The notes: a model not told the origin generated them from the sequence alone. A stretch of 64,000 nucleotides of DNA from an uncultured Psychroserpens sp. (GCA_947489585.1 CANLEE010000002.1:299561-363560), one strand, 5' to 3'; positions 18,228 to 27,288 are shown, numbered from the stretch's first letter. A program made the numbers and translations.

Positions 18228-19238
18228 TTACCACTTCATAATCACACTTCCCCAAGTAAATCCACTTCCAAAAGCAGCCAACACAACGGTATCTCCTTCT
18301 TTGATTTTGCCTTCTTCCCAAGCTTCTGTTAATGCAATAGGAATAGATGCAGCAGTCGTATTTCCATACTTCTGAATATTATTAAACACTTGATGATCTT
18401 CTAACTTAAATTTACGTTGAATAAATTGAGCGATACGTAAATTGGCTTGATGTGGAATTAACATATCAACATCATCAACTTGTAGATTGTTCTTCATTAA
18501 ACCTTCCATAATCACTTCACTAAAACGAACCACTGCATTTTTAAATACAAATTGTCCGTTCATATATGGAAAATAACTTTCGTCATTAGGGTCATTTTCA
18601 GCAATAATATCGTTTACCCAACGCTTACCCATTCCAGGAGCAATCAATACCAATTCTTCGGCATGCTCCCCTTGCGAATGCAAATGCGTAGATAAAATTC
18701 CTTTGTTTGAATCTTCTTCTCTTGTTAAAACAGCAGCTCCTGCACCATCTCCAAAAATTACTGACACACCTCTACCTCGTGTGGTTTTATCTAATCCATG
18801 AGAATGCAATTCACTTCCAATAACAAGTATGTTTTTATACATACCCGTTTTTATAAAATTGTCTGCCACAGAAATGGCATATACAAAACCAGAACATTGG
18901 TTACGCACATCTAAAGCGCCAACAGTTTTAATATCTAAAGCATGCTGCACTTGCACACCAGGTCCAGGAAAATACATATCAGGGCTCAAGGTCGCAAAAA
19001 TGATAAAATCAATATCATCTTTATCAATACCTGCACGTTCAATAGCAACCTTAGACGCTTTAACTCCCATTCCGGCTGTGGTATCTTCAGTCCCTTTAAT
19101 CGCCCAACGACGCTCTTTAATTCCGGTACGCTCTTGTATCCATTCATCATTAGTATCCATCATTTTGGATAAATCATCGTTCGTCACCACATTGTCAGGA
19201 ACATAATGTCCTAAACCTATTATCTTGGAATTATACAT
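18228..19238 (-). CDS. fabH: 3-oxoacyl-ACP synthase III (KASIII)
   Basis: The start is set at the ATG giving MYNSKIIGLGHYVPDNVVTND, the normal FabH N-terminus; an ATG 30 bases upstream would add MHNLLNTKNT. The 336-residue product has the catalytic Cys115 in NQCSGFVYA, the active-site His in IPHQANLRIAQF and Asn in QKYGNTTAASIPIAL. FabH condenses acetyl-CoA or branched acyl-CoA with malonyl-ACP to begin fatty-acid synthesis. It is not in the plsX-rpmF context here, so it may be a second copy; a small membrane protein gene follows. Confidence 0.92.
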   Translation of the reverse strand: MYNSKIIGLGHYVPDNVVTNDDLSKMMDTNDEWIQERTGIKERRWAIKGTEDTTAGMGVKASKVAIERAGIDKDDIDFIIFATLSPDMYFPGPGVQVQHALDIKTVGALDVRNQCSGFVYAISVADNFIKTGMYKNILVIGSELHSHGLDKTTRGRGVSVIFGDGAGAAVLTREEDSNKGILSTHLHSQGEHAEELVLIAPGMGKRWVNDIIAENDPNDESYFPYMNGQFVFKNAVVRFSEVIMEGLMKNNLQVDDVDMLIPHQANLRIAQFIQRKFKLEDHQVFNNIQKYGNTTAASIPIALTEAWEEGKIKEGDTVVLAAFGSGFTWGSVIMKW

Positions 19239-19346
19239 AGTATTTTTAGTATTAAGTAAGTTGTGCAATTTAACGATTTACGTCCTACTTTTTTTTAAAC
19301 TGAAACCTAATCGTTATGCATGCATAGTATCCTAAAAAAATGTCAG

Positions 19347-19376
19347 TTTGTCACCTTATGCGTCTTGGTACTTTTT
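19347..19376 (+). promoter_or_regulatory. Bacteroidota-type promoter for htpG
   Basis: A TTTG box at 19347-19350 and TACTTTTT at 19369-19376 are separated by 18 bases, close to the TTTG-N19-TAnnTTTG consensus of the primary Bacteroidota sigma factor. The htpG ATG is 48 bases downstream. Confidence 0.45.
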
Positions 19377-19424
19377 TTGTCTAGGTAAGAACATCAATAT
19401 AATTATAAATAAAACTTATATATC

Positions 19425-21338
19425 ATGACAAAAGGAAACATTAATGTATCGGTAGAAAATATTTTTCCGCTCATTAAAAAATTCTTGTACAGCGATCACG
19501 AAATATTTTTACGTGAACTTATTAGTAATGCTACAGATGCAACATTAAAACTTAAACACTTAACGAGTATCGGTGACTCTAAAAGTGAATACGGAAACCC
19601 GCAAATTGAAGTCAAAATCGATAAAGATGCAAAGAAACTTCACATTATCGATCAAGGTTTAGGGATGACAGCCGAAGAGGTTGAAAAATACATCAATCAA
19701 GTTGCTTTTTCTGGAGCCGAAGAATTTTTAGACAAATACAAAGATTCTGCTAAAGATTCTGGAATAATTGGTCATTTCGGATTAGGATTCTACTCGGCGT
19801 TTATGGTTGCTGAAAAAGTAGAAATTATTACAAGATCACATACAGATGAACCTGCTGCGCATTGGACTTGCGATGGATCGCCTGAATTTACTTTAGAAAC
19901 GTCTGACAAAACAGAAAGAGGCACAGAAATCATCCTTCATATTGCTGAAGATTCTACAGAATTTTTAGAAGAAGGAAGAATAAGCGAATTACTATTAAAG
20001 TATAACAAGTTTATGCCTGTTCCAATTAAATTTGGAACAAAAGAAGTTAATGATCCAGACTTCACTCCACAAACAACAACAGATGCTGAAGGGAAAGAAA
20101 CTACTGAACCTCACAAACAAATTACTGTTGATAATATTATCAATAACCCCAATCCTGCTTGGACAAAACAACCAACAGAATTAGAAGGTGATGACTATAA
20201 AAACTTCTATAGAGAACTGTACCCAATGCAGTTTGAAGAACCTTTATTTAACATACATTTAAATGTTGATTACCCGTTTAATCTTACCGGAATCTTGTAT
20301 TTCCCTAAGATGACCAACGATTTGAACGTTCAGAAAGATAGAATTCAATTGTATCAAAATCAGGTATTTGTTACAGATAATGTAGAAGGCATTGTACCAG
20401 AATTTTTAACGATGTTAAGAGGAGTAATTGATTCTCCAGACATCCCATTAAACGTATCACGTTCGTATTTACAAGCCGATGGTGCTGTAAAGAAAATTTC
20501 ATCATACATCACTCGTAAAGTAGCTGACAAACTGAAATCGTTATTCAATTCTAATCGTGAAGATTTTGAGAAGAAATGGGATGATATCAAAATCGTTATT
20601 GAATACGGAATGCTTTCTGAAGAAAAATTCTTTGAAAAAGCAGATGCTTTTGCCTTGTATCCAACAGTTGATGGTAGTTTCTATACTTACGAAGAATTAT
20701 TCAATAAGATTAAAGCGAAACAAACTGATAAAGACGACAAGCTTGTCATTCTGTATGCTTCTGATACAGATGCGCAACATTCGTACATTGAGTCTGCTAA
20801 AGCTAAAGGTTACGAAGTGTTATTGTTAGATTCTCCAATTGTATCGCATTTGATTCAAAAATTAGAAACAACAAAAGAGAATATTTCTTTCGCACGTGTT
20901 GATGGGGATCATATCGATAACTTAATTAAGAAAGACGATACGGCGATTTCTAAATTGTCCGAAGAAGAAAAAACAGCATTAGACACCTTATTAAAAGAGA
21001 CGATTCCTTCAGAAAAATTCATGGTACAATTAGAAGCTATGGATAGTGATGCTAGTCCGTTTATTATCACACAACCAGAATTTATGCGTCGAATGAAAGA
21101 GATGCAGCAAACTGGTGGTGGCGGTGGAATGTTTGGAATGGGTAATATGCCTGAGATGTATAATCTTATCGTAAACACTAACTCTGCGTTGGTTGGCGAA
21201 ATTCTAAACACTAAAACCAAGAAAAAACAAGAGCGTTTGATTACGCAAAGTTTAGACTTGGCACGTTTGTCTCAAGGCTTACTGAAAGGTGAAGAGTTGA
21301 CCAATTTTATCAAGCGAAGCTACGATATGATTAAGTAA
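19425..21338 (+). CDS. htpG: Molecular chaperone HtpG (Hsp90 family)
   Basis: The 637 residues cover the GHKL ATPase domain (LIKKFLYSDHEIFLRELISNATDA with the catalytic Glu and Mg-binding Asn; DQGLGMTAEEVEKYI; GHFGLGFYSAFMVA), the middle domain with the catalytic-loop LNVSRSYLQADGAVKKISSYI, and the C-terminal dimerisation part. A Gly-rich stretch (TGGGGGMFGMGNMPEM) lies near residue 565. It refolds client proteins after heat and other stress using ATP. It is monocistronic and ends at a strong terminator at 21386-21415. Confidence 0.97.
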   Translation: MTKGNINVSVENIFPLIKKFLYSDHEIFLRELISNATDATLKLKHLTSIGDSKSEYGNPQIEVKIDKDAKKLHIIDQGLGMTAEEVEKYINQVAFSGAEEFLDKYKDSAKDSGIIGHFGLGFYSAFMVAEKVEIITRSHTDEPAAHWTCDGSPEFTLETSDKTERGTEIILHIAEDSTEFLEEGRISELLLKYNKFMPVPIKFGTKEVNDPDFTPQTTTDAEGKETTEPHKQITVDNIINNPNPAWTKQPTELEGDDYKNFYRELYPMQFEEPLFNIHLNVDYPFNLTGILYFPKMTNDLNVQKDRIQLYQNQVFVTDNVEGIVPEFLTMLRGVIDSPDIPLNVSRSYLQADGAVKKISSYITRKVADKLKSLFNSNREDFEKKWDDIKIVIEYGMLSEEKFFEKADAFALYPTVDGSFYTYEELFNKIKAKQTDKDDKLVILYASDTDAQHSYIESAKAKGYEVLLLDSPIVSHLIQKLETTKENISFARVDGDHIDNLIKKDDTAISKLSEEEKTALDTLLKETIPSEKFMVQLEAMDSDASPFIITQPEFMRRMKEMQQTGGGGGMFGMGNMPEMYNLIVNTNSALVGEILNTKTKKKQERLITQSLDLARLSQGLLKGEELTNFIKRSYDMIK

Positions 21339-21385
21339 TCATATAACGTTATGCTGAATTTATTTTAGTATCTCATATAAAACTC

Positions 21386-21415
21386 AAAACCACTTTGTTC
21401 ACTCAAAGTGGTTTT
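21386..21415 (+). terminator. Intrinsic terminator of htpG
   Basis: A 12-bp perfect stem (21386-21397 with 21404-21415), a 6-base loop and a T run. It lies 47 bases past the htpG stop. Confidence 0.85.
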
Positions 21416-21428
21416 TTACAATAATTAG

Positions 21429-21458
21429 AAAAGCCAAAACACATGTTTTGGCTTTTTC
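21429..21458. terminator. Second hairpin, probable terminator of the minus-strand unknown gene
   Basis: A 12-bp perfect stem (21429-21440 with 21445-21456) with an ACAT loop. Read on the minus strand it lies 25 bases beyond the stop at 21481. A related hairpin (22094-22102 with 22107-22115) occupies the same place in the decayed copy of this locus. Confidence 0.7.
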
Positions 21459-21480
21459 TTACAAATACTCCAAAGTTCTA

Positions 21481-21927
21481 TTAGCTAACTTTAGATTTGA
21501 CATAATCATCAACTTGATCTGATGGTACTTCTTTGACATCTATTACAAAGTCACCATTAGAGCCAGAGACTACAATTTTTGGTGTAAACTGTCCAGGAAA
21601 AGACCCCTTAACTTTATAAGGTGTTGTCCCTTTTGCTCTTGGCCCAGTCCAACCCATGGCATCAATTTTGAGTCCGCCTACAAAATGTGGATCTCTTGTT
21701 AAACTAAACCCATAAGAAAAATTAGGTGCTTCACCTTCTACTTCAATAATAAATATGCCTGGAGTCCGTAAACCAGTCCATAAATACGTTGCTGTTGTTT
21801 TACCTGCATCTACAGGTTGTTTCATATAAAATCCCATAATAAAAACGTTTAAGTCACCTACTCTATTTGTATTGGCTTTTCGGTTTTCGCCAGTATTAAA
21901 AAATTGACCTTTAATAATACAATTCAA
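21481..21927 (-). CDS. Unknown protein, intact member of a tandem-duplicated locus
   Basis: About 148 residues with no family I recognise. The start is uncertain: no ATG is available, the likely start is TTG at 21927, and the open frame continues 5' for 13 more codons to a TAG. The sequence is beta-rich (LNVFIMGFYMKQPVDAGKTTATYLW, GIFIIEVEGEAPNFSYGFSL, FTPKIVVSGSNGDFVIDVKEV) with Trp/Gly motifs such as AMGWTGPRAKGTTPYKVKG, and has no signal peptide. A degenerate copy of its ends lies just upstream at 22142-22217. Confidence 0.6.
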   Translation of the reverse strand: MNCIIKGQFFNTGENRKANTNRVGDLNVFIMGFYMKQPVDAGKTTATYLWTGLRTPGIFIIEVEGEAPNFSYGFSLTRDPHFVGGLKIDAMGWTGPRAKGTTPYKVKGSFPGQFTPKIVVSGSNGDFVIDVKEVPSDQVDDYVKSKVS

Positions 21928-22141
21928 ATTTCCAAAACCTATTTCAATATTTAAAGAGCGTAACTACCTCTTTATCAATTAAGTAAAAACACCTGTGTTT
22001 AAAAAAATATACCTACTTTATATTGATAAGCATATCTAATTCAATAGGTATCACTTAAATTTCAAAAGCGGTTTTTATACCATAATTAGAAAAAGCCAAA
22101 ACATTAGTTTTGGCTCTTTCATGCAAAAATCCAAAGTGCTA

Positions 22142-22217
22142 TTAACCAACTTTAAATGGAGTATAGTCATCAATAATCTCTGATACTATGTCGCAGCCCT
22201 GAATTAATACAGTTCAA
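22142..22217 (-). pseudogene. Internally deleted remnant of the gene at 21481-21927
   Basis: The 3' end aligns with the intact gene: it would read IVSEIIDDYTPFKVG-stop where the intact gene reads VPSDQVDDYVKSKVS-stop. The 5' end also aligns: NLNCI follows the same TTG. Between them about 370 bases of the intact gene are missing and replaced by about 14 unrelated bases, and the two ends are out of frame. Flanking noncoding DNA on both sides (the AGCCAAAAC hairpin on the left, 57 aligned bases without a gap on the right) matches too, so the whole locus was duplicated in tandem and this copy then decayed. Confidence 0.75.
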
Positions 22218-22479
22218 ATTTCTTAAACATTCTCCGAGGTTTTAAGGGTGCAATTACTTCTTTTTCAAACAAGTAGTATTACCTGTTATCAAAAAAGCAT
22301 ACGCATCTTTAATACTTAACAGTAACAACTTTTAATTGTTTAAGAGCGTTCAAAATTGAGCTTTTAAACGATTTTTCTTGCTAATAAAACACCGATTAAC
22401 TGATTTATAAAGAGAATGTCGACACTTGAATTGTCCTTCCAAAGGTTTTACGTAATTTAATAATACCAATCAAAATCTA

Positions 22480-23064
22480 ATGCGTAGCGACAACTCCAAA
22501 ATAAAGGAGATTTTTAAAGGTCTTACATTTTCCGAAGCTGAAATAAAGACTATAGAATCGGTCTTTCATAAAGTGACTTATAAAAAAGGGACTGTACTTC
22601 TAAGAGCTAATGATATCGTTGACAAACAATATTACATATACAAAGGTTGTTTGAGGTCGTATCATATTGACACTCATGGGAAAGAGCATACGGTACAATT
22701 TGGTGTTAACGATTGGTGGATTAGTGATTATACTGCTTTTTTCTCATCGTCTAAATCTATTATGAATATCGAAGTTCTCAAGGATGCCACTTTATATAAA
22801 CTATCACATGACGACAAAGAATTTTTATATTCAAAAATTCCACAAATAGAATCCTTTTTTAGAAAAAAATTAGAACGTGCATTTGCTGCTTTTCAAAAAC
22901 GTATTTTATCCAATCTTTCACAAACTGCTACAGAGCGATACACGAGTTTCATTACTAAATATCCAAATATTGAACGTAGTGTCAAAAACTATCACATCGC
23001 ATCTTATCTTGGAATTACGACAGAGAGTTTAAGTCGAATTCGAAAAGATTTATCAAGTCACTAA
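22480..23064 (+). CDS. Crp/Fnr family transcriptional regulator
   Basis: A 194-residue protein with an N-terminal cyclic-nucleotide-binding beta-roll (about residues 20-115: VTYKKGTVLLRANDIVDKQYYIYKGCLRSYHI, then HTVQFGVNDWWISDY) and a C-terminal helix-turn-helix (YHIASYLGITTESLSRIRKDLS, about 170-192). The cAMP-contact Arg/Glu signature is not evident, as in many flavobacterial members of this group, whose ligand is unknown. It is read toward the HNH operon but is separated from it by a terminator at 23178-23205. Confidence 0.85.
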   Translation: MRSDNSKIKEIFKGLTFSEAEIKTIESVFHKVTYKKGTVLLRANDIVDKQYYIYKGCLRSYHIDTHGKEHTVQFGVNDWWISDYTAFFSSSKSIMNIEVLKDATLYKLSHDDKEFLYSKIPQIESFFRKKLERAFAAFQKRILSNLSQTATERYTSFITKYPNIERSVKNYHIASYLGITTESLSRIRKDLSSH

Positions 23065-23177
23065 ATTTCTTAACATACATCAATTTTTATAACAATTAAT
23101 CCATATACATTTGCAGCATTAGGAAATTGACATAAACATAACAACTATAAGTAAATCCCTAATGATTAATAGCTGAT

Positions 23178-23210
23178 AAAGCGCAAGTGGCAAAACTTGC
23201 GCTTTTTTTA
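23178..23210 (+). terminator. Intrinsic terminator of the Crp-family gene
   Basis: An 11-bp perfect stem (23178-23188 with 23195-23205) and a T run to 23209. It separates the regulator gene from the HNH-ATPase operon. Confidence 0.85.
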
Positions 23211-23221
23211 TTTCCAAAAAT

Positions 23222-23239
23222 ATACGTAGTTCTACGTAT
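23222..23239. promoter_or_regulatory. 18-bp palindrome upstream of the HNH-ATPase operon
   Basis: ATACGTAG-TT-CTACGTAT is a perfect 8-2-8 inverted repeat. The same arms with an AA centre recur at 30775-30792, both preceded by CCAAAA(A). The TAC..GTA ends with 7-2-7 spacing resemble operators of NarL/FixJ-type (LuxR HTH) dimers. In 23211-23420 there is also a 7-bp inverted repeat (23274-23280 with 23285-23291); nothing else of note was seen in that gap. Confidence 0.5.
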
Positions 23240-23420
23240 TGACTTGCCATGAAAAAAAATCGATATTCGTTACACACCTATAGTTAGGTGTCTAAATGCA
23301 ATACATAATTATTATAAACTACATCAGAACCACTAATATAAGTAACTGATTCAATAGTTATTAGCATAAAATTCAATCTCATGTATCGCATTTAATTGTC
23401 ACAATAGATAAATTATCGTT

Positions 23421-25682
23421 ATGATACATATTGACCGTAATCGCATAGAAAAACCATCAGATTTAGATCCAAAAAAAAATCCGAGATTAGACAAAGAAAT
23501 GCTTGAGGCTAAACAGTTTTTCAAAAACGCTGAGCATAATAGAAGCCAAAAGCGATTTCGGTTTAAAGCGATTGTATCTAGTCGAAATATCAAAAACGCA
23601 TTAATAGACTTATTTTATGGAAAATGTGCCTACTGCGAAAGTAAAGTTGGTGCTACAAGTACATTAGATTTAGAACATTATCGTCCTAAAACTTCGGTGC
23701 TAGAATCTCAGGATCATCCAGGCTATTGGTGGTTAGCTCATAAATGGGAAAACTTACTAGTGGCCTGTAATGTTTGCAATAGAAGTTACTACTCAAAAAG
23801 CGGCAAAAGCGGTAAAGCAAATCGCTTCCCACTTCAAGATGAATCAACGCGTGCATTCGCTCCCAAAGATGCTTTATCAAAAGAACAGCCATTAATTCTA
23901 AACCCTTGTGAAGATGAACCTGAAAATCACCTGACCTATACCGATGATGGCAAAGTGTTCTCTCGCACTAAAAAAGGACAAACTTCAATAATGATTTTAG
24001 GCCTCAATAGACCAGAACTTGTATTGAGAAGGAAAGCTGTTATCGATCAAATGAATAAGGAAATTCGATTATTATTTAAATCGCCTAAATCTAAAAACAC
24101 TAGTAAAAGTAGTCTTAATAAAGTTTTACGTAGTTTAAATGAACAGACCAAAGAAGAACAAGAATATGCAGGACTTAGACGACAATATATTAAAGCTGCA
24201 TTAGAAGAATACAATTTAAAAATAGCTGATGAGATAAGTTTAAAATCAACACTTTCTGTCACCAATCAAATCAAACAAGAAACAAAAAATAGCTATGAAG
24301 ATTTTTCTAAAAATGTAGAAAGCCTTTCCGTAAATGTCTCTGTTGAAGAAAACATGAACTATTTACTTCTTGAACATTTTGTAGAAAAAATTGAACTCAC
24401 CAATATAAAAACATTCAAACAACAATCTTTTGACCTCACTGAATCCGAAAATGCTATGGCGTCATGGTTAATGTTACTCGGTGAAAATGGTACCGGAAAA
24501 AGTACAGTACTAAAATCATTGTGTATGAATTTATGTGATGGTGATTATTTTCAAAGCATGGTTAATGAAGGTTTCTTAAATCCCGCTAAATTCATTCGGT
24601 ACAAAACAAAAAAAGGAGTAATTAAAGTTTGGATGACAAGTAAAACACAGCCTCGAATCTTAGAGTTTACCAAAAAATTAGTGAAATTTACAAATACTGA
24701 AGGCGAAAGTGTACAGTTTGAAATCCCACTAGCAAAACGTAAAGTGAATACTAGTGCTTGGCAATCACCAACTTATTTACTCGCCTATGGAGCCACTAGG
24801 CTACTACCAAGAGGGTCTAAATATGAAGCAAAACACATCAATAGTCAATTTAGCAGGTTAGATAATTTGTTTAACCCATTTGTTCCTTTAGTTGATGCTG
24901 AAAATTGGCTTCTTAGCCTTAATAATGTATTGTTTAGAAGAGCGGCAATTGTCTTGAAGGATTTGCTCAATATGGACGATGATGAGAAAATTACCAGAAA
25001 GGGTGGCGTGGTCAAAATTATGGTCAATAATAGTGTCGAATCTTTTCAAGAACTTAGTGATGGTTATCAATCTGTAATTGCATTAACTGCCGATATTTTA
25101 CAACTTGTCATGGACCGTTGGAAAAACCCAGACGAAGCAAGAGGTATTGTATTGGTTGATGAAATTGGAGCGCATCTACATCCACGATGGAAAATGCGAA
25201 TTGTAGCAAGCTTAAGAACCGCCTTACCAAATATGCAATTTATTGTATCAAGTCATCAGCCATTGTGCTTACGTGGCTTAGAAAAAAATGAAACCATATT
25301 GATGCGTAGAGATACTGAAAACAATGTTGAAGTCATTACAGATTTACCGAACCCAAAAGAACTACGCATTAGTCAAATATTAACTTCTGTTTTTGGTTTA
25401 AGCTCAACAATGGATCCAGAATTAGAAGCCGAATTTAATCGCTATTATGAGTTGCGCGCTTTAAATAAACGTACAGAAGCAGAAGAGCTAGAAATGATGG
25501 AGTTACGTAATGAACTTAATCCTGATTTACTCCTAGGCGAAACAGTATTAGATACTCAAGTTTATAATGTGATAAAAGAAAAATACAATGATTATAAGAA
25601 TAACACAAAACTATCAGATCTCGATAAACTGAGTAAAGATACAATCTCAGCTGCTCAAGAATTGTGGAATTCTGACCTATAA
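23421..25682 (+). CDS. HNH endonuclease fused to ABC/AAA-type ATPase (Septu-like defence protein)
   Basis: This 753-residue protein has two parts. Residues ~1-300 are an HNH nuclease of the PtuB/retron-HNH kind: CAYC (Cys69, Cys72), DLEHYRPK (His86), GYWWLAHKWENLL (101-113), CNVCNR (Cys116, Cys119), then LNPCEDEPENH and LGLNRPELVLRRK. A helical linker follows. Residues ~318-640 are an SMC/ABC-like ATPase: Walker A GENGTGKS (354-361), signature-like ELSDGYQS (544-551), Walker B GIVLVDE (575-581, Glu581), HLHP D-loop and SSH H-switch (His612). A helical tail of ~110 residues ends the protein. In Septu the ATPase (PtuA) and nuclease (PtuB) are separate; here they are fused. A second HNH gene follows after 26 bases. 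Confidence 0.82.
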   Translation: MIHIDRNRIEKPSDLDPKKNPRLDKEMLEAKQFFKNAEHNRSQKRFRFKAIVSSRNIKNALIDLFYGKCAYCESKVGATSTLDLEHYRPKTSVLESQDHPGYWWLAHKWENLLVACNVCNRSYYSKSGKSGKANRFPLQDESTRAFAPKDALSKEQPLILNPCEDEPENHLTYTDDGKVFSRTKKGQTSIMILGLNRPELVLRRKAVIDQMNKEIRLLFKSPKSKNTSKSSLNKVLRSLNEQTKEEQEYAGLRRQYIKAALEEYNLKIADEISLKSTLSVTNQIKQETKNSYEDFSKNVESLSVNVSVEENMNYLLLEHFVEKIELTNIKTFKQQSFDLTESENAMASWLMLLGENGTGKSTVLKSLCMNLCDGDYFQSMVNEGFLNPAKFIRYKTKKGVIKVWMTSKTQPRILEFTKKLVKFTNTEGESVQFEIPLAKRKVNTSAWQSPTYLLAYGATRLLPRGSKYEAKHINSQFSRLDNLFNPFVPLVDAENWLLSLNNVLFRRAAIVLKDLLNMDDDEKITRKGGVVKIMVNNSVESFQELSDGYQSVIALTADILQLVMDRWKNPDEARGIVLVDEIGAHLHPRWKMRIVASLRTALPNMQFIVSSHQPLCLRGLEKNETILMRRDTENNVEVITDLPNPKELRISQILTSVFGLSSTMDPELEAEFNRYYELRALNKRTEAEELEMMELRNELNPDLLLGETVLDTQVYNVIKEKYNDYKNNTKLSDLDKLSKDTISAAQELWNSDL

Positions 25683-25708
25683 TTTTCTTAACTAATAAAT
25701 AGGCAATC

Positions 25709-26776
25709 ATGATAAAAATCAAACGTAAAAAACAGCCAGACATTAAAATTTATAATCATAAAAATCAAACGTTAACGCAAGCTTTTCGTAATGATGTTCT
25801 ACAGTTTATTGATGCTAACTCTGTTCATTTTTCGTCTTTGATTCCTCGTTTACAAGATGCAAATGAAAAATTTACTAAAGCAGAAAAGGAAACCTTAAAA
25901 GCCATTGCGTACTATGCCAATCCTGCTCACTTTTCTAATGGAAAAAAAACAACAACTAAAACAGCACCTACTTTTAAGGTCTATAAGGATCCAGATTTAA
26001 AGGAATTTCTAAAAGCACTATTCAATAGAAAATGTGCCTATTGTGATAGTCAATTTCTATCAACAAGCACAGCAGATATTGAACATTTTAGGCCTAAAGC
26101 TGCCTTTAATCGTTTTCAAAATAATGTAGATGAAAAATTAGTCGCACCAGGTTATTATTGGTTGGCCGCAGATTGGAATAACTTATTATGGTCATGTGTG
26201 TTTTGTAATCGTAAAAACAACTTGGACCAACCAAATGTTGAAGGCATAAAACCTCTAGGGAAAAAGAATCGTTTTCCAATTTCTCGAGAGAATAGACGTA
26301 TCCGTAGCCATGATGAGGACGTAAAAACAGAAAAAAGACTCTTATTAATTATGGATCCTTGTGTTGACGATCCTATGAAACATTTTAGTTATCCTGTAAA
26401 AGATGATGAAGATTTAGGCATCGTAAAAGCCTTAATCAAATCAAACGGAAAGCCAAGTAAAAAGGCTGTGGCTTCGATTCCTATCTATGGTTTAAACCGA
26501 ACTGAGTTAGTCCTTGCACGTAAGGAAGCTGCCTTAGATTTCAAATCTCTTTTTATGGCTGTACTGGATAGCATAGACGCCTTTTCCAGAAAAAAGCAAG
26601 CAGGTGAAGACACAACAGAAGAAAAGGAAAAATTCAAATTTCAAAAGAATCGCTTTAATTCAAAATTATCTAAGACATCTGAATTCTTAAGTATGAAACA
26701 ATTTCTGCTAGAAGATTTTAAAGATTTTCCGTTACTGACTAGACTAGGACTTAAAATTGAAAACCTTATTGATTAG
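25709..26776 (+). CDS. Stand-alone HNH endonuclease, partner of the HNH-ATPase fusion
   Basis: A 355-residue protein with the same HNH fold as the N-terminus of the upstream gene: CAYC (Cys109, Cys112), DIEHFRPK (His126), GYYWLAADWNNLL (148-160), CVFCNRKN (Cys163, Cys166), then NRFP, MDPCVDDPMKHFSY and YGLNRTELVLARK. An extra ~100-residue helical N-terminus (LTQAFRNDVLQF, AEKETLKAIAYY) precedes the HNH core and is absent from the fused copy. Starting 26 bases after the ATPase gene, it is almost certainly in the same operon. By family it should cut DNA or RNA when the ATPase is triggered by phage; the trigger is unknown. Confidence 0.8.
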   Translation: MIKIKRKKQPDIKIYNHKNQTLTQAFRNDVLQFIDANSVHFSSLIPRLQDANEKFTKAEKETLKAIAYYANPAHFSNGKKTTTKTAPTFKVYKDPDLKEFLKALFNRKCAYCDSQFLSTSTADIEHFRPKAAFNRFQNNVDEKLVAPGYYWLAADWNNLLWSCVFCNRKNNLDQPNVEGIKPLGKKNRFPISRENRRIRSHDEDVKTEKRLLLIMDPCVDDPMKHFSYPVKDDEDLGIVKALIKSNGKPSKKAVASIPIYGLNRTELVLARKEAALDFKSLFMAVLDSIDAFSRKKQAGEDTTEEKEKFKFQKNRFNSKLSKTSEFLSMKQFLLEDFKDFPLLTRLGLKIENLID

Positions 26777-26825
26777 TGCCTTCCAAAACACATTATAAAA
26801 CTAGTTTAGAAAATTAAAAACACCC

Positions 26826-26859
26826 TTGACATAATCTGACACTAGCTCAAATATCTTTG
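26826..26859 (+). promoter_or_regulatory. Promoter of the VOC gene
   Basis: TTG (26826-26828) and a perfect TAnnTTTG box, TATCTTTG (26852-26859), are separated by 23 bases. The spacing is slightly long for Bacteroidota. The VOC gene ATG follows 31 bases later, so this gene is transcribed apart from the HNH operon. Confidence 0.6.
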
Positions 26860-26890
26860 CATTACGTTTAACAAATAAATCAATTTAAAA

Positions 26891-27268
26891 ATGAAAAATG
26901 CAGTGAACTGGTTTGAAATTCCAGTAAAAGATTACAACCGAGCAAAACAATTTTACACGACTGTTATGGACTCTAAAATAACAGATCATCACATGCCAGA
27001 ACAAAACATCAAATACGGTATGTTTGCCTATGATGACGATAATAATGGTGTTGGTGGTGCTATTATTGAAGGCGAAGGTCAAACACCAACAACACATGGC
27101 GCAACCATTTACTTAAATGGTGGTGAAAATTTAAATATCGCGCTTGCTAAAGTTGAAGCTAATGGCGGAAAAGTGATGATGCCTAAAACTGATATTGGCA
27201 CATTTGGATTCATTGCTCAATTTATAGATACCGAAGGTAATCGTGTAGCTTTACACTCTATTATGTAA
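26891..27268 (+). CDS. VOC (glyoxalase/bleomycin-resistance fold) family protein
   Basis: A 125-residue protein with two beta-alpha-beta-beta-beta modules: NAVNWFEIPVKDYNRAKQFYTTVMDSK at the start and GGKVMMPKTDIGTFGFIAQFIDTEGNRVALHS at the end, the usual VOC pattern. Members are metal-dependent lyases, isomerases or dioxygenases, or binding proteins; the substrate is unknown and a full metal-ligand set is not obvious. A WYL regulator gene follows by 58 bases with its own promoter-like element. Confidence 0.85.
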   Translation: MKNAVNWFEIPVKDYNRAKQFYTTVMDSKITDHHMPEQNIKYGMFAYDDDNNGVGGAIIEGEGQTPTTHGATIYLNGGENLNIALAKVEANGGKVMMPKTDIGTFGFIAQFIDTEGNRVALHSIM

Positions 27269-27288
27269 TTCATCAATCAAAACCATAA

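Noticed and set aside
18829..19206. Plus-strand frame of 125 codons inside fabH
   Set aside because: It is antisense to a canonical fabH with all catalytic residues and has no start context or similarity of its own.
23065..23420. Gap before the HNH-ATPase operon as a retron msr-msd RNA
   Set aside because: There is no reverse transcriptase gene in the window and the only structures are a terminator, the 18-bp palindrome and a short stem.
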